The notes under the pieces were generated by a model. That model was not told where the DNA came from. It did not search any database and saw only the letters and a program-made list of their open reading frames with translations. A program made the position numbers and the translations under genes. A stretch of DNA of 64,000 bases, taken from Chryseobacterium sp. Leaf394 (lineage in GTDB: Bacteria; Bacteroidota; Bacteroidia; Flavobacteriales; Weeksellaceae). The first letter of the stretch is position 1. Each line of letters opens with the position of its first letter. The stretch is from assembly GCF_001424105.1 (NCBI RefSeq), contig NZ_LMQH01000012.1, positions 277,835 to 341,834 on the forward strand, given 5' to 3'. This document shows, piece by piece, positions 32,717 through 40,506 of this stretch.

Positions 32717-34034
32717 TATTTCCGTTTTTTTGTTTGTTCATAATTTCCTGAATTTTTCTTTCCTGCCAGGAGTCTCCAATTGCAAAAACCTGAAATCCGT
32801 GCGATGCCACACCAATTCCCCAACCCAACATCGGCCACCAAAACCAAAGATATTCTCTGCTTGTAAACAGATTTACAAAAATTAAAAAAGGAATCACAAT
32901 GCAGTACGAGATGAGGTTTGCATAAAATGATTTCATTTCTTTTACTTTTTTCCTGGCTCTTTGATAAGCTTCGTTATCGTCATGCGTTTTTTCGCTGACG
33001 ATTTGTGGTTTTTCAGCAAGTATCGGTAATTTAATTTTAAAATAATCTTCAGATTTTTCAATGAAGACATTTCTCCTGGTTAATAGAGCGTAACGCTGAA
33101 CGATGTTTGACAGACCGATTCCTGCGCTTTCTTTCAGCTGTTCCCTTGCCTGAAGATTGTTTTCAATACAGAGGCAGTCATTTTCTGTAAAAACTTTGAT
33201 GATCAATGGTTTTGATGAGGTCGCAAAATTATGTTTGATGCAGTTCTCCAGAAGCAGCTGTAGCGAAAGCGGAACAACGAATTTTCTCAGGTCATTTTCA
33301 TTGACATTAAATTCAAAATCTACACTGTCCTCGAACCTTGTTTTCAACAGTTCACAGTAGGTTTTAGCAAAATCCAGCTCATCCTGTACCGTCACCAGTT
33401 CTTTATCTTTCTGCTCCAGAACGTATCTGTAAATCTTTGACATTGAGGCTGTAAACTTCTGAGCCTGTTTCGGATTTTCATCGATTAACGAACTTAAAAC
33501 ATTCAGAGAATTAAAAAGGAAGTGAGGGTCGAGCTGATTTTTTAAACTTTCAAACTGTGCGTTGGCAGATTTGGCAATGAGTTTCTGCTCTACAACTTCT
33601 TTTCTGGAGGTTTTCTTCAGCTCATCCATAAAACCTTTCGCATGAAGAAAGGCCGAGATCAGCAGCGCAACATTGATGGTAAACCAGTTGATAAAATTAT
33701 ACCTTCCGGTAAAATATTCTTCGGTAGTTGCCGCTTTCTGGAAGACCACAAAATTCATGTAATTGCAGAAATACACGAGAATAATATTCGCAATCAATAT
33801 CGTCACAATGCTGATGATTCCTCTTTTTGTAGTGGCCTCAGACCACGGAAATTTTTTGTTCAGATAATCATTGATCAAACAGTTTCCTGCACCCAGAATA
33901 AAAGAGTACATGAAGGAAATGAGTATGGTCAGCACAAAGTTCTCCAGTGTCTTTTCGTCTGTAAAGGCGAAAAAGAAAAACATTGACGTTCCTAATGATA
34001 TCCAGGCTAATGTGATAAGATTCTTACGTTTCAT
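32703..34034 (-). CDS. LytS-type histidine kinase with C-terminal 2TM domain
   Basis: 443 aa. Four N-terminal membrane helices (about residues 8-130) lead into a His_kinase domain: NQLDPHFLFNSLNVL with the phospho-acceptor His171, then LQLLLENCIKHNF (N box, about 259-270) and ESAGIGLSNIVQRY (G box). The last ~90 residues (about 355-437) are a full 2TM domain, YQRARKKVKEMKSFYANL to WQERKIQEIM, very like the free-standing 2TM protein at 31383. No sensor domain other than the membrane part is seen. Its likely partner is the LytTR regulator at 30275. It is downstream of a TPR-like gene and a TonB receptor. Confidence 0.92.
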   Translation of the reverse strand: MKRKNLITLAWISLGTSMFFFFAFTDEKTLENFVLTILISFMYSFILGAGNCLINDYLNKKFPWSEATTKRGIISIVTILIANIILVYFCNYMNFVVFQKAATTEEYFTGRYNFINWFTINVALLISAFLHAKGFMDELKKTSRKEVVEQKLIAKSANAQFESLKNQLDPHFLFNSLNVLSSLIDENPKQAQKFTASMSKIYRYVLEQKDKELVTVQDELDFAKTYCELLKTRFEDSVDFEFNVNENDLRKFVVPLSLQLLLENCIKHNFATSSKPLIIKVFTENDCLCIENNLQAREQLKESAGIGLSNIVQRYALLTRRNVFIEKSEDYFKIKLPILAEKPQIVSEKTHDDNEAYQRARKKVKEMKSFYANLISYCIVIPFLIFVNLFTSREYLWFWWPMLGWGIGVASHGFQVFAIGDSWQERKIQEIMNKQKNGNNGSV

Positions 34035-34074
34035 AAATTGTATACAGGCTCAAAAAGCATTGCACAAAATTAGA

Positions 34075-34725
34075 TTATTTTCCTGCAGCCTGACTGACAA
34101 AATATTCAGCTTCAGATTTGCCCCAGTTTGGATCTAATGCAGTTTTAGGTTTAAATGAACTGTATTTTTCCAAAGCCACTTTGAAGAGTTCAATTCCTTT
34201 GGTCTGGCTTCCGCCGTACTGCGCAGGAGTAAAATAGGTATCTTCTGCTTTTATCAGAGCCACTCTCGGGTTTTGAGGGTTTAAACTTTCTGCTTTTTTC
34301 AGTTGCTCGTCGGCTTTCATTCCAAAAGTCATGTATCTTTCCATTGGGTTCACGACCATTTTCAGAGAGTAGATCATTTTCTGAAGTAGATAGATCTCAG
34401 AATTGTTGGCATCTGCAGCCATTGCGAGATCTACATATTTCTGTGCCGCATCTGCAGCGGCGTCCAGCTGATCCATTTTTCCTTCACGCATCAGTGTTCT
34501 TCCTTTCTGAATCTGTGCCAGTGCTGCGTAATAATTTGGAAGCCATTTTCCTTTTTCTTTCTCGGCAATTCTTACGAAATCATTAGACAAAGCATGGAAT
34601 TCATCAGCGGTTTTACTGGTTTCGATCTTTGCAATTTTATCAGACATTGCTTTTTCGTAAGTGGTCTGTGCAAAAGAGGATAAGCTTACTAAACTTAAAG
34701 CCAGACTTAAAAGTAATTTTTTCAT
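34075..34725 (-). CDS. Periplasmic TPR-like protein
   Basis: 216 aa. The signal peptide covers about residues 1-19 (LLLSLALSLVSLSSFAQ). The mature part is helical with TPR-like spacing: NYYAALAQIQKGRTLMREGK, AAQKYVDLAMAADANNSEIY, AESLNPQNPRVALIKAE. Its place between a TonB receptor and the kinase suggests a periplasmic partner of one of them. That is inference from position only. Confidence 0.75.
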   Translation of the reverse strand: MKKLLLSLALSLVSLSSFAQTTYEKAMSDKIAKIETSKTADEFHALSNDFVRIAEKEKGKWLPNYYAALAQIQKGRTLMREGKMDQLDAAADAAQKYVDLAMAADANNSEIYLLQKMIYSLKMVVNPMERYMTFGMKADEQLKKAESLNPQNPRVALIKAEDTYFTPAQYGGSQTKGIELFKVALEKYSSFKPKTALDPNWGKSEAEYFVSQAAGK

Positions 34726-34763
34726 GATTGTAAAATTTTTAAAGTTAAATATAATTGATTTTT

Positions 34764-36995
34764 TTAAAGATTGTTGTTGATGGCATCCTGCGTTTTATCT
34801 ACTCCGAAACTGATAAACATTCCAACAAATACAAAGGTATTCACAGGCGGAACGACTGCTGATCTAAAGTTCCCACTGGATGAAAAATTGTATCCGTAAA
34901 CATTATTTCTCCCCAAAACATTGGAAACACTCAAAACAAAAATAGTAAACGCCTTCGAATCTTTTCTACCAAGATTAGGCAGATAATTGAAGCTTAAATT
35001 GAGCGAACTGAAATCTTTCAGACTGCCTTCATTCCGGATGATATTTTCGCCGTTGTTGCTTACAATGTCATAGTACGGACGGCCTTTGGCATAATTAAAT
35101 GACAGGTTAGTTCCGAATTTAAGTTTAGGGAAAAACCTTTTGGCCACTACAGCAACAGTATGTTCAGAAGCGAATGATGGTTTTAAACTCATCGGATAAT
35201 TCAGGAAATCTCTTTTTGAATCTAAAAACGAGTAGCTCACCCAGTAATCAATATTTTCGAAGGTCTTTTTGTCTCTGAAAAAGAATTCAACACCTTTGGC
35301 AAATCCATTTCCGTTGTTGCTCACGGCTGTCTGCACGGGTTGATACTGCCCGGGAATGTTGGCGACATTCTGCACTTTGATCAGATCATCATAGTTTTTG
35401 TAGAATGCTTCAAACCGTAAACTTCTTCCTTCCACATTGCCCTGAAGCTGGAAAATATAATGCTGAGACTGCTGAAAACCGAGTTTTGCAGGTGAATTGA
35501 TGTATCTGCTTTCCGGATTTTGATAGAAGATTCCGTAGGCGAGGGAAGTCGTCCAGTCTTTTGCCAAGCGGTAGGCTAAAGCTACTCTAGGTGCGAAATT
35601 AGCGGCTCTCAGGAAAGAAGAATATTCACCTCGTGCCCCGATTTTAGCTGAAAACCTGTTGCTGAAACCTAAATCTGTTTCCACAAAAGCCGAAGAAATA
35701 AGATCTGAATAATTTTTGTTGATGTCCTGAACAGAAAGTTCTTCCTGAGCATGATTTAATTCAAAACCACCCCGTACAGCACTTATTCTGTTGATCTTTC
35801 TTTCTAAAACTGCTTTGAAGTTCAGATAATTTCCGTCATTCAAAACTCTCGTTTCGTCTGATTTTACAGATTGATTTTCTGTTGCAAAACGCAGATCCGA
35901 ACGGTTGAATGAATATGATGTTCCTAAATTTAAAAGGTATCTTCCAAATTTCTGACGGTAAGACAGTGTTTGAAAAGTGTTTTTTCCTTTTAAATTAACT
36001 AATGAATGTTCATAATCAGGTTCAAGACTGGGCATTTTTACGCCCATTACATCGGTACTGAACATACCATAGTATTTCAGAAAGCCGCCGGCCTTTGTTT
36101 TAATTCTAAAATTGGCATCGCCATTAAAGCCACTCGGTGGTTCATGGAAATTGGTATTAAAATTAAAGACTTCCTGCATCAGTTTTAAATTGGAATAGCC
36201 TGCACTTGCCCCATAGGAATGTGTTTTCTCATCATTCACTCTCTGAAATGAAGCGTTTAAGAAAATCGGAGCCACTCCAAAATCATAGGAAGACTGGTCG
36301 GGAAGATCTACACTTTCCAGCATCAAAGCACCTGAAAGTGCCTGCCCGTACAAAGCGGAATAGCCACCACTTGAGAATATATTTCCTTTAAAAAGTGAAG
36401 TATTGAAACGGTCTCTTCCCGCAATTCCCGGAACTGAATTTGAAAAATAATTGTTGATAAGGCTTCCGTCCATGAAGATTTTAGCTTCAGAACCTGTCCC
36501 GCCACGGATGAAAAGCCCTTCAGTTTCGCCTACTTTCTGTACTCCCGGAAGATAATTTAATGCAGAAGAAATCTGTCCGTCTGCGCCAGCTGTGGTATAA
36601 ATATCCAGTGGAGAAAGCAGTGCAGTGGCTCTGTTCCTATCGCTCGCCTCAATAGAACCTGCTGTGATCACTACGGCATCAATCTCACTGATCTGTTCTT
36701 TCATATCCACTCGCAGTTCAATGTTCTGATTTTCAATCAGCAAAGACTTTTCGGTATCGATATACTTTGGATGCGAAAACTGTAGAATATGATTTCCCTT
36801 TTCGGAAGTTTCAAATGAAAAATTCCCTTCGCTGTCGGATGTTGTTCCGTCGTACGTGTCTTTCAGTGTAATATTTACCTGAGAAATTCCTCTGTTTTTA
36901 TAGCTTACCTTTCCTGAAATCTTTATCTGGGAAGATGCAGAAATAAAAATAAAGGTGAAACTTAAAAGGAGTAATCTGAGACTGAAAGTTTTCAT
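34764..36995 (-). CDS. TonB-dependent outer-membrane receptor
   Basis: 743 aa. After a signal peptide (about 1-22) comes a carboxypeptidase-D regulatory-like domain (about 24-105, ISGKVSYKNRGISQVNITLKDT...). The plug domain includes the TonB-box/plug signature IDAVVITAG and LNYLPGVQKVGETEGLFIRGG, and the beta barrel fills the rest, ending in FVFVGMFISFG with a C-terminal region ending NNNL. The plug extension is typical of Bacteroidota receptors. The substrate is not readable. It is the first gene of a possible unit with the TPR-like protein and the kinase. Promoter-like elements lie at 37013-37043. Confidence 0.92.
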   Translation of the reverse strand: MKTFSLRLLLLSFTFIFISASSQIKISGKVSYKNRGISQVNITLKDTYDGTTSDSEGNFSFETSEKGNHILQFSHPKYIDTEKSLLIENQNIELRVDMKEQISEIDAVVITAGSIEASDRNRATALLSPLDIYTTAGADGQISSALNYLPGVQKVGETEGLFIRGGTGSEAKIFMDGSLINNYFSNSVPGIAGRDRFNTSLFKGNIFSSGGYSALYGQALSGALMLESVDLPDQSSYDFGVAPIFLNASFQRVNDEKTHSYGASAGYSNLKLMQEVFNFNTNFHEPPSGFNGDANFRIKTKAGGFLKYYGMFSTDVMGVKMPSLEPDYEHSLVNLKGKNTFQTLSYRQKFGRYLLNLGTSYSFNRSDLRFATENQSVKSDETRVLNDGNYLNFKAVLERKINRISAVRGGFELNHAQEELSVQDINKNYSDLISSAFVETDLGFSNRFSAKIGARGEYSSFLRAANFAPRVALAYRLAKDWTTSLAYGIFYQNPESRYINSPAKLGFQQSQHYIFQLQGNVEGRSLRFEAFYKNYDDLIKVQNVANIPGQYQPVQTAVSNNGNGFAKGVEFFFRDKKTFENIDYWVSYSFLDSKRDFLNYPMSLKPSFASEHTVAVVAKRFFPKLKFGTNLSFNYAKGRPYYDIVSNNGENIIRNEGSLKDFSSLNLSFNYLPNLGRKDSKAFTIFVLSVSNVLGRNNVYGYNFSSSGNFRSAVVPPVNTFVFVGMFISFGVDKTQDAINNNL

Positions 36996-37012
36996 TGGCT
37001 AATAATTTGATG

Positions 37013-37043
37013 TAAAAGTACACAGTTCATCAAACGCGTTCAA
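37013..37043 (-). promoter_or_regulatory. Probable promoter of the TonB receptor (TTG-N20-TACTTTTA)
   Basis: On the minus strand TTG (37043-37041), a 20-nt spacer and TACTTTTA (37020-37013) fit the consensus except for the last base (A for G). It lies 18 nt before the start codon. Confidence 0.45.
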
Positions 37044-37163
37044 TTAAAATATACTGAATGGTAATTTTTAAACTCCGAACCGTATTTTGATGATATCTTA
37101 AGACTTCTTTGGTTTAAGATTTTTTTCATTTTAAAATTATTCACATTCTAAAATATTAATAAA

Positions 37164-37667
37164 ATGAATTTAAAAACAATTACATTATTAGGTGGTTTTG
37201 CCCTGTTCACCGTATCTTGCGGAGCCAGTAAAACCTACGACATCCTTCCGAAAAGCAATACGACAACTGCCGGAACCGTAAGTTTTACCGAATCCGGAGG
37301 TGAAGTAACACTGAAGATTAAAGCTAAAAATCTCACACCGGGAATTCACGCAGTTCACCTTCACGAAAAAGCCGACTGCTCCTCAGCTGACGGCGAATCA
37401 ACAGGAGGGCACTGGAATCCTTCAAAGATGGATCACGGAAGATGGGGTGGTGAACATTTCCACATGGGTGACATTGGGAATCTTACTGCGGACGCAAAAG
37501 GAAACGCTGAGTTGACTTTCAAAACTGACAAATGGTGTCTTGACTGTGTAGATGAAACCAAAAATATTCTCGGAAAAGGTATGATCATCCACGCTGCAGC
37601 GGATGATTTCCAGACTCAGCCAACAGGAAATGCCGGTGGTAGAGTGGGATGTGTGGAAATAAAATAG
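37164..37667 (+). CDS. sodC: Cu/Zn superoxide dismutase-like lipoprotein
   Basis: 167 aa. A lipoprotein signal ends in FTVSCG, so the enzyme is exported and lipid-anchored. Copper and zinc ligands are seen in HAVHLHEKADCSS (HxH), GGHWNPSKMDHG, HFHMGDIGNL and a final IIHAAADDF. GNAGGRVGCVEI carries the conserved Arg and the disulfide Cys. It would remove superoxide outside the cytoplasm. There is an extra Cys pair in WCLDCVDETK. Monocistronic. Confidence 0.92.
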   Translation: MNLKTITLLGGFALFTVSCGASKTYDILPKSNTTTAGTVSFTESGGEVTLKIKAKNLTPGIHAVHLHEKADCSSADGESTGGHWNPSKMDHGRWGGEHFHMGDIGNLTADAKGNAELTFKTDKWCLDCVDETKNILGKGMIIHAAADDFQTQPTGNAGGRVGCVEIK

Positions 37668-37691
37668 TACAGAGTAATTTACGATAATAAG

Positions 37692-37718
37692 AAATGCAGG
37701 CTATCAGCCTGCATTTTT
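37692..37718 (+). terminator. Rho-independent terminator after sodC
   Basis: AAATGCAGGCT (37692-37702) pairs perfectly with AGCCTGCATTT (37706-37716) over a 3-nt loop, followed by TTG. Confidence 0.8.
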
Positions 37719-37887
37719 GTATGAATAATACATGATTTTGTCATGCTGGAAGCATCTACACTAAGTAATTAAACCGTTAGTTGTTAAGTTTTTTAAGGAA
37801 GCATCGGTAAGTGTGTATTAAGATAAATACATGTTTTGCCTTGTTTTACCTTTAGACATAATCTCTGCTTAAGTCTTAACCTAAGCC

Positions 37888-38442
37888 TTAACCTTCTGTA
37901 ATTAATCCCAATTCTCCGTAATGTTTTTTAAACTTCTGAATTTTGGGACCTACCACTGCGCTGCAATACGGCTGAGTAGGATTTTCGTTGTAATATCCCT
38001 GATGATACTGTTCAGCCGGCCAGAATTTTTCGAGAGGAGAAAGTTCCGTAACGTAAGTTCCGTTCCATCTTCCAGATTCCTGTGACAATTTCATAGCTGC
38101 TTCTGCCTTTGCTTTTTCTGCCTCGTCTTTGTAGTAAATCACCGATCTGTACTGGGTTCCGATGTCGTTGCCTTGTCTGTTGAGTTGGGTAGGATCATGA
38201 AGGAAGAAAAATACATCCATCAACTGTTCGTAGGAAATTACATGAGGATCGTAGGTAAGCTGTACCACTTCGGCATGACCGGTCTGTCCGGTGCAGACTT
38301 CCTCATAGGTCGGGTTGTCTTTATGTCCGCCGGAATATCCGGAAACAGCCGATTCTACGCCTTTCAGCATGTTGAAACAGCTCTCAACACACCAAAAACA
38401 TCCTCCGCCAAAAGTGATCTGTTCAAATTGATTTGTATCCAT
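37888..38442 (-). CDS. msrA: Peptide-methionine (S)-S-oxide reductase MsrA
   Basis: 184 aa. It reduces methionine-S-sulfoxide in damaged proteins. The GCFWC motif (residues 14-18, catalytic Cys15) is followed by VESAVSGYSGGHKDNPTYEEVCTG, HAEVVQLTYDP and the GTQYRSVIYY block. A second region EQYHQGYYNENP holds the conserved tyrosines. The C-terminus has only PYCSAVVGPKIQKFKK. There is no fused MsrB. Transcribed alone, with word-like repeats just after its stop. Confidence 0.96.
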   Translation of the reverse strand: MDTNQFEQITFGGGCFWCVESCFNMLKGVESAVSGYSGGHKDNPTYEEVCTGQTGHAEVVQLTYDPHVISYEQLMDVFFFLHDPTQLNRQGNDIGTQYRSVIYYKDEAEKAKAEAAMKLSQESGRWNGTYVTELSPLEKFWPAEQYHQGYYNENPTQPYCSAVVGPKIQKFKKHYGELGLITEG

Positions 38443-38578
38443 TTTTTTATTGAATCTTATTTAAATTTAAAATGCTTTTAAAAGCCTATCAAAATTAGGA
38501 AAAATCTTGCCAAAAGAGTTGGGTTTAAAGTATGATTCCGTAAATAATTGAAATTTAAAAAGAGCATCACAAAAAATG

Positions 38579-38770
38579 AGACGTGTAAACTAAAGAATTC
38601 AGACGTGTAATTTGGAAGATTTAGACGTGTGAATTTACAGGTTTACACGTCTAAATTTTACAGGTTTAAATTTAAATCAAAAATTCATTCGGGTGAGTTA
38701 AAGAATTCATGCGGATGAATTGAGTAAATCATGCGGGTAAATTGGAAGACTGATGCGGGTGAATTTTTTT
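38579..38770. repeat. 22-nt-period degenerate tandem array (two diverged sub-families)
   Basis: Units begin at 38579, 38601, 38623 and 38645 (sub-family A: core AGACGTGT three times, then ACACGTCT), and at 38683, 38705, 38727 and 38749 (sub-family B: core ATGCGGGT or ATGCGGAT). Every step inside a sub-family is exactly 22 nt. The second half of the unit is also shared, e.g. TTTGGAAGA in A at 38611 and ATTGGAAGA in B at 38741. The arms TTTAGACGTGT (38620-38630) and ACACGTCTAAA (38645-38655) form a perfect 11-bp inverted repeat, and AATTCAT-GCGG-ATGAATT (38704-38721) is a perfect dyad. The period is not a multiple of three, so it is not a protein repeat. Confidence 0.75.
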
Positions 38771-39174
38771 GGAGAAATATTTCTAAGAGATTTTACAGGA
38801 ATTAACAGTCCGCTACTACGGAGCTTTTTGTGTGTGGCTGCATATTGTTTCTATTAACAGGACGCCGCTCTGCGGCTTTTCCAGGATTTTCGATTGACAT
38901 TTGATTATTGACTGCTCCATAGGAGCAATATCTGTGTAGAGAACAGTCGATTGTGCTGGCGCGTTCCGTAGGAACGCTATCTCTTTTCACTACTAGTATT
39001 CAAATGAAAAAGCATCCCCGAAAGAATGCTTTGTGTTATTAATTTAAACTAAAATTTATTTTTCCCAAACCAATGCACTTGCGCCTAAATTAGCAGCATC
39101 AGCTTCATCCAGTTCAGAGAACACCAACCTCACTTTATTTCTGAAAATCGGAAGAAGATTTCTTTCCATGTGAA
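38761..39174. repeat. Tandem duplication, copy 1 (about 414 bp)
   Basis: It starts at GAATTTTTTT (38761) and ends within TGTGAAG (about 39174). It corresponds base for base to copy 2, with an offset of 414 bp near its left end and 416 bp near its right end (small indels). It contains hairpins GCCGC-TCT-GCGGC (38864-38876), TGCTCC-ATA-GGAGCA (38913-38927) and GCGTTCC-GTA-GGAACGC (38961-38977), a terminator-like AAAGCAT/ATGCTTT (about 39009-39031), and the kinase 3' fragment. Confidence 0.85.
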
Positions 39175-39175
39175 G
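39056..39175 (-). pseudogene. Duplicated 3' fragment of the ROK glucokinase gene
   Basis: Read on the minus strand it gives LHMERNLLPIFRNKVRLVFS and continues to ALVWEK plus a TAA stop, about 40 codons. It is the same as the C-terminus of the intact kinase except for one residue (Asn for Ile in ADAANLG). I count about nine other base differences, all synonymous. There is no start codon or N-terminal part. It lies 416 bp from the real gene end. Confidence 0.8.
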
Positions 39176-39591
39176 AATTTTTTGTGAGAAATATTTTTTA
39201 GAGATTTTACAGGAATTAGCAGGCCGCTCCTACGGAGCTTTTTGCGTGTGGCTGCATATTGTTTCTATTACAGGACGCCGCTCTGCGGCTTTTTAGGGAT
39301 TTGTAGCTTGTCACTTCATTATTGACTGCTCCATAGGAGCAATATCTGTGTAGAGAAAATAATCAGTGTTGCTGGCGCGTTCCGTAGGAACGCTATCTCT
39401 TTTCACTACTCATATTCAAGCGAAAAAGCATCCCCGAAAGAATGCTTTATGTTATTAATTTAAACTAAAATTTATTTCTCCCAAACCAACGCGCTTGCAC
39501 CCAAAATAGCGGCATCAGCTTCATCCAATTCAGAGAACACCAATCTTACTTTATTTCTGAAAATCGGAAGAAGATTTCTTTCCATGTGAAG
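39175..39591. repeat. Tandem duplication, copy 2 (about 416 bp, extends into the ROK gene)
   Basis: It begins at GAATTTTTTG (39175) and runs through the same hairpins (GCCGC-TCT-GCGGC, TGCTCC-ATA-GGAGCA, GCGTTCC-GTA-GGAACGC), the terminator at 39423-39448 and the last ~120 nt of the intact ROK kinase gene. Similarity to copy 1 stops sharply after TGTGAAG at 39591. Confidence 0.85.
39423..39448 (-). terminator. Terminator of the ROK glucokinase gene
   Basis: AAAGCAT (39425-39431) pairs with ATGCTTT (39442-39448). On the minus strand the stem is followed by a TTTTTCG stretch. The same hairpin exists in duplication copy 1. Confidence 0.55.
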
Positions 39592-40437
39592 TTTTGCAGG
39601 TTTTAAAATAAAATCTCCTGCTTTAATCACACCGCCAAACAAAAGGATGGCCTGTGGGGAAGAGAACATCACAAAATTGGCGAGTGCCTCACCCAGTTTT
39701 TGACCTGTATACCTAAAAACTTCAACAGCTACAGGATCGCCTTTCAAAGCACATTCATGAACTGTTTTGGAATTGATTGACTCTTCAGGATATTGATTCA
39801 GCATAGATTCCGGGAACTCTGCACGCATTTTCTTGGCTGTGATAGCAATTCCGGTAGCTGATGCATAAGACTCGAGGCTGCCTTCAGATCCTGTGCTCCA
39901 GTGTTTTCTGCCGCCAGGTTTTACGATGGTATGACCTAATTCTCCGGCAAATCCGTCGCTGCCGTAAATAAGATGTCCGCCGGAAACAATTCCGCTTCCT
40001 ACACCGGTTCCGAGGGTAATCATGATGAAATCTCTCATGCCTCTCGCTGCGCCGTACATCATTTCGCCCAAAGCTGCTGCGTTGGCATCGTTGGTCATCT
40101 TGCATGGACTGTTGAATTTTGCGGTCATTAAATCAGCAAAACTGATAACGCCTTTCCACGGAAGATTTGGAGCAAGTTCTATTGTTCCTCTGTAGTAGTT
40201 TGCGTTGGGAGCGCCTACACCGATACCTTCAATTCCACTGTCGGAAAACTCTTCAATCAAAGGCTGAATTTCGCTGTAAAGTGCGTCTACAAACTCTTCA
40301 GGTGTGCCGTATTGGTCGGTTGATAGGGAACCTTTGGTTAAAATCTGACCTCTGTGGTTGACGAGACCAAATTTAGTATTGGTTCCACCGATATCGATAC
40401 CTAATGCAACCTGTTTTGACAAATCTACTACTGACAT
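39472..40437 (-). CDS. ROK family sugar kinase (glucokinase-like), zinc-site cysteines missing
   Basis: 321 aa. The ATP-binding ALGIDIGGTNTKFGLV (about residues 11-26), the catalytic Asp117 in MTNDANAAALGE, and TLGTGVGSGIVSGG are typical ROK features. The ROK signature holds His169 in ELGHTIVKPGG, followed normally by CxCGxxGCxE. Here the sequence is WSTGSEGSLE (residues 180-189): Trp, Thr and Ser replace all three cysteines, so the structural zinc of the family is probably absent. It most likely phosphorylates glucose or a related hexose. Monocistronic. Confidence 0.88.
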   Translation of the reverse strand: MSVVDLSKQVALGIDIGGTNTKFGLVNHRGQILTKGSLSTDQYGTPEEFVDALYSEIQPLIEEFSDSGIEGIGVGAPNANYYRGTIELAPNLPWKGVISFADLMTAKFNSPCKMTNDANAAALGEMMYGAARGMRDFIMITLGTGVGSGIVSGGHLIYGSDGFAGELGHTIVKPGGRKHWSTGSEGSLESYASATGIAITAKKMRAEFPESMLNQYPEESINSKTVHECALKGDPVAVEVFRYTGQKLGEALANFVMFSSPQAILLFGGVIKAGDFILKPAKLHMERNLLPIFRNKVRLVFSELDEADAAILGASALVWEK

Positions 40438-40506
40438 TTTCTTATTGTATAATTTCGAGGCAATAAATTTATAAAAAAGATTGTATTAATAGTTATGAAA
40501 CGTATT

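Larger units (their letters stand above)
38443..39471. other. 1-kb repeat-rich intergenic region
   Basis: No complete gene. From left to right: an AT-rich leader (38443-38578), a 22-nt-period degenerate array (38579-38770), and the first copy and most of the second copy of a ~415-bp tandem duplication (38761-39591). Each copy carries four GC-richer hairpins and a terminator; the first also carries a 40-codon fragment of the ROK kinase 3' end. A 62-codon minus-strand frame (38802-38990) lies across the hairpins and is not credible as a gene. Confidence 0.75.

Noticed and set aside
38579..38770. CRISPR array
   Set aside because: The 22-nt units follow each other without spacers, are degenerate, and no cas gene is present.
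38802..38990. 62-codon minus-strand reading frame
   Set aside because: It runs through the palindromic hairpins of the duplication; the composition follows the repeat, no ribosome-binding or family signal is seen, and copy 2 does not keep it.
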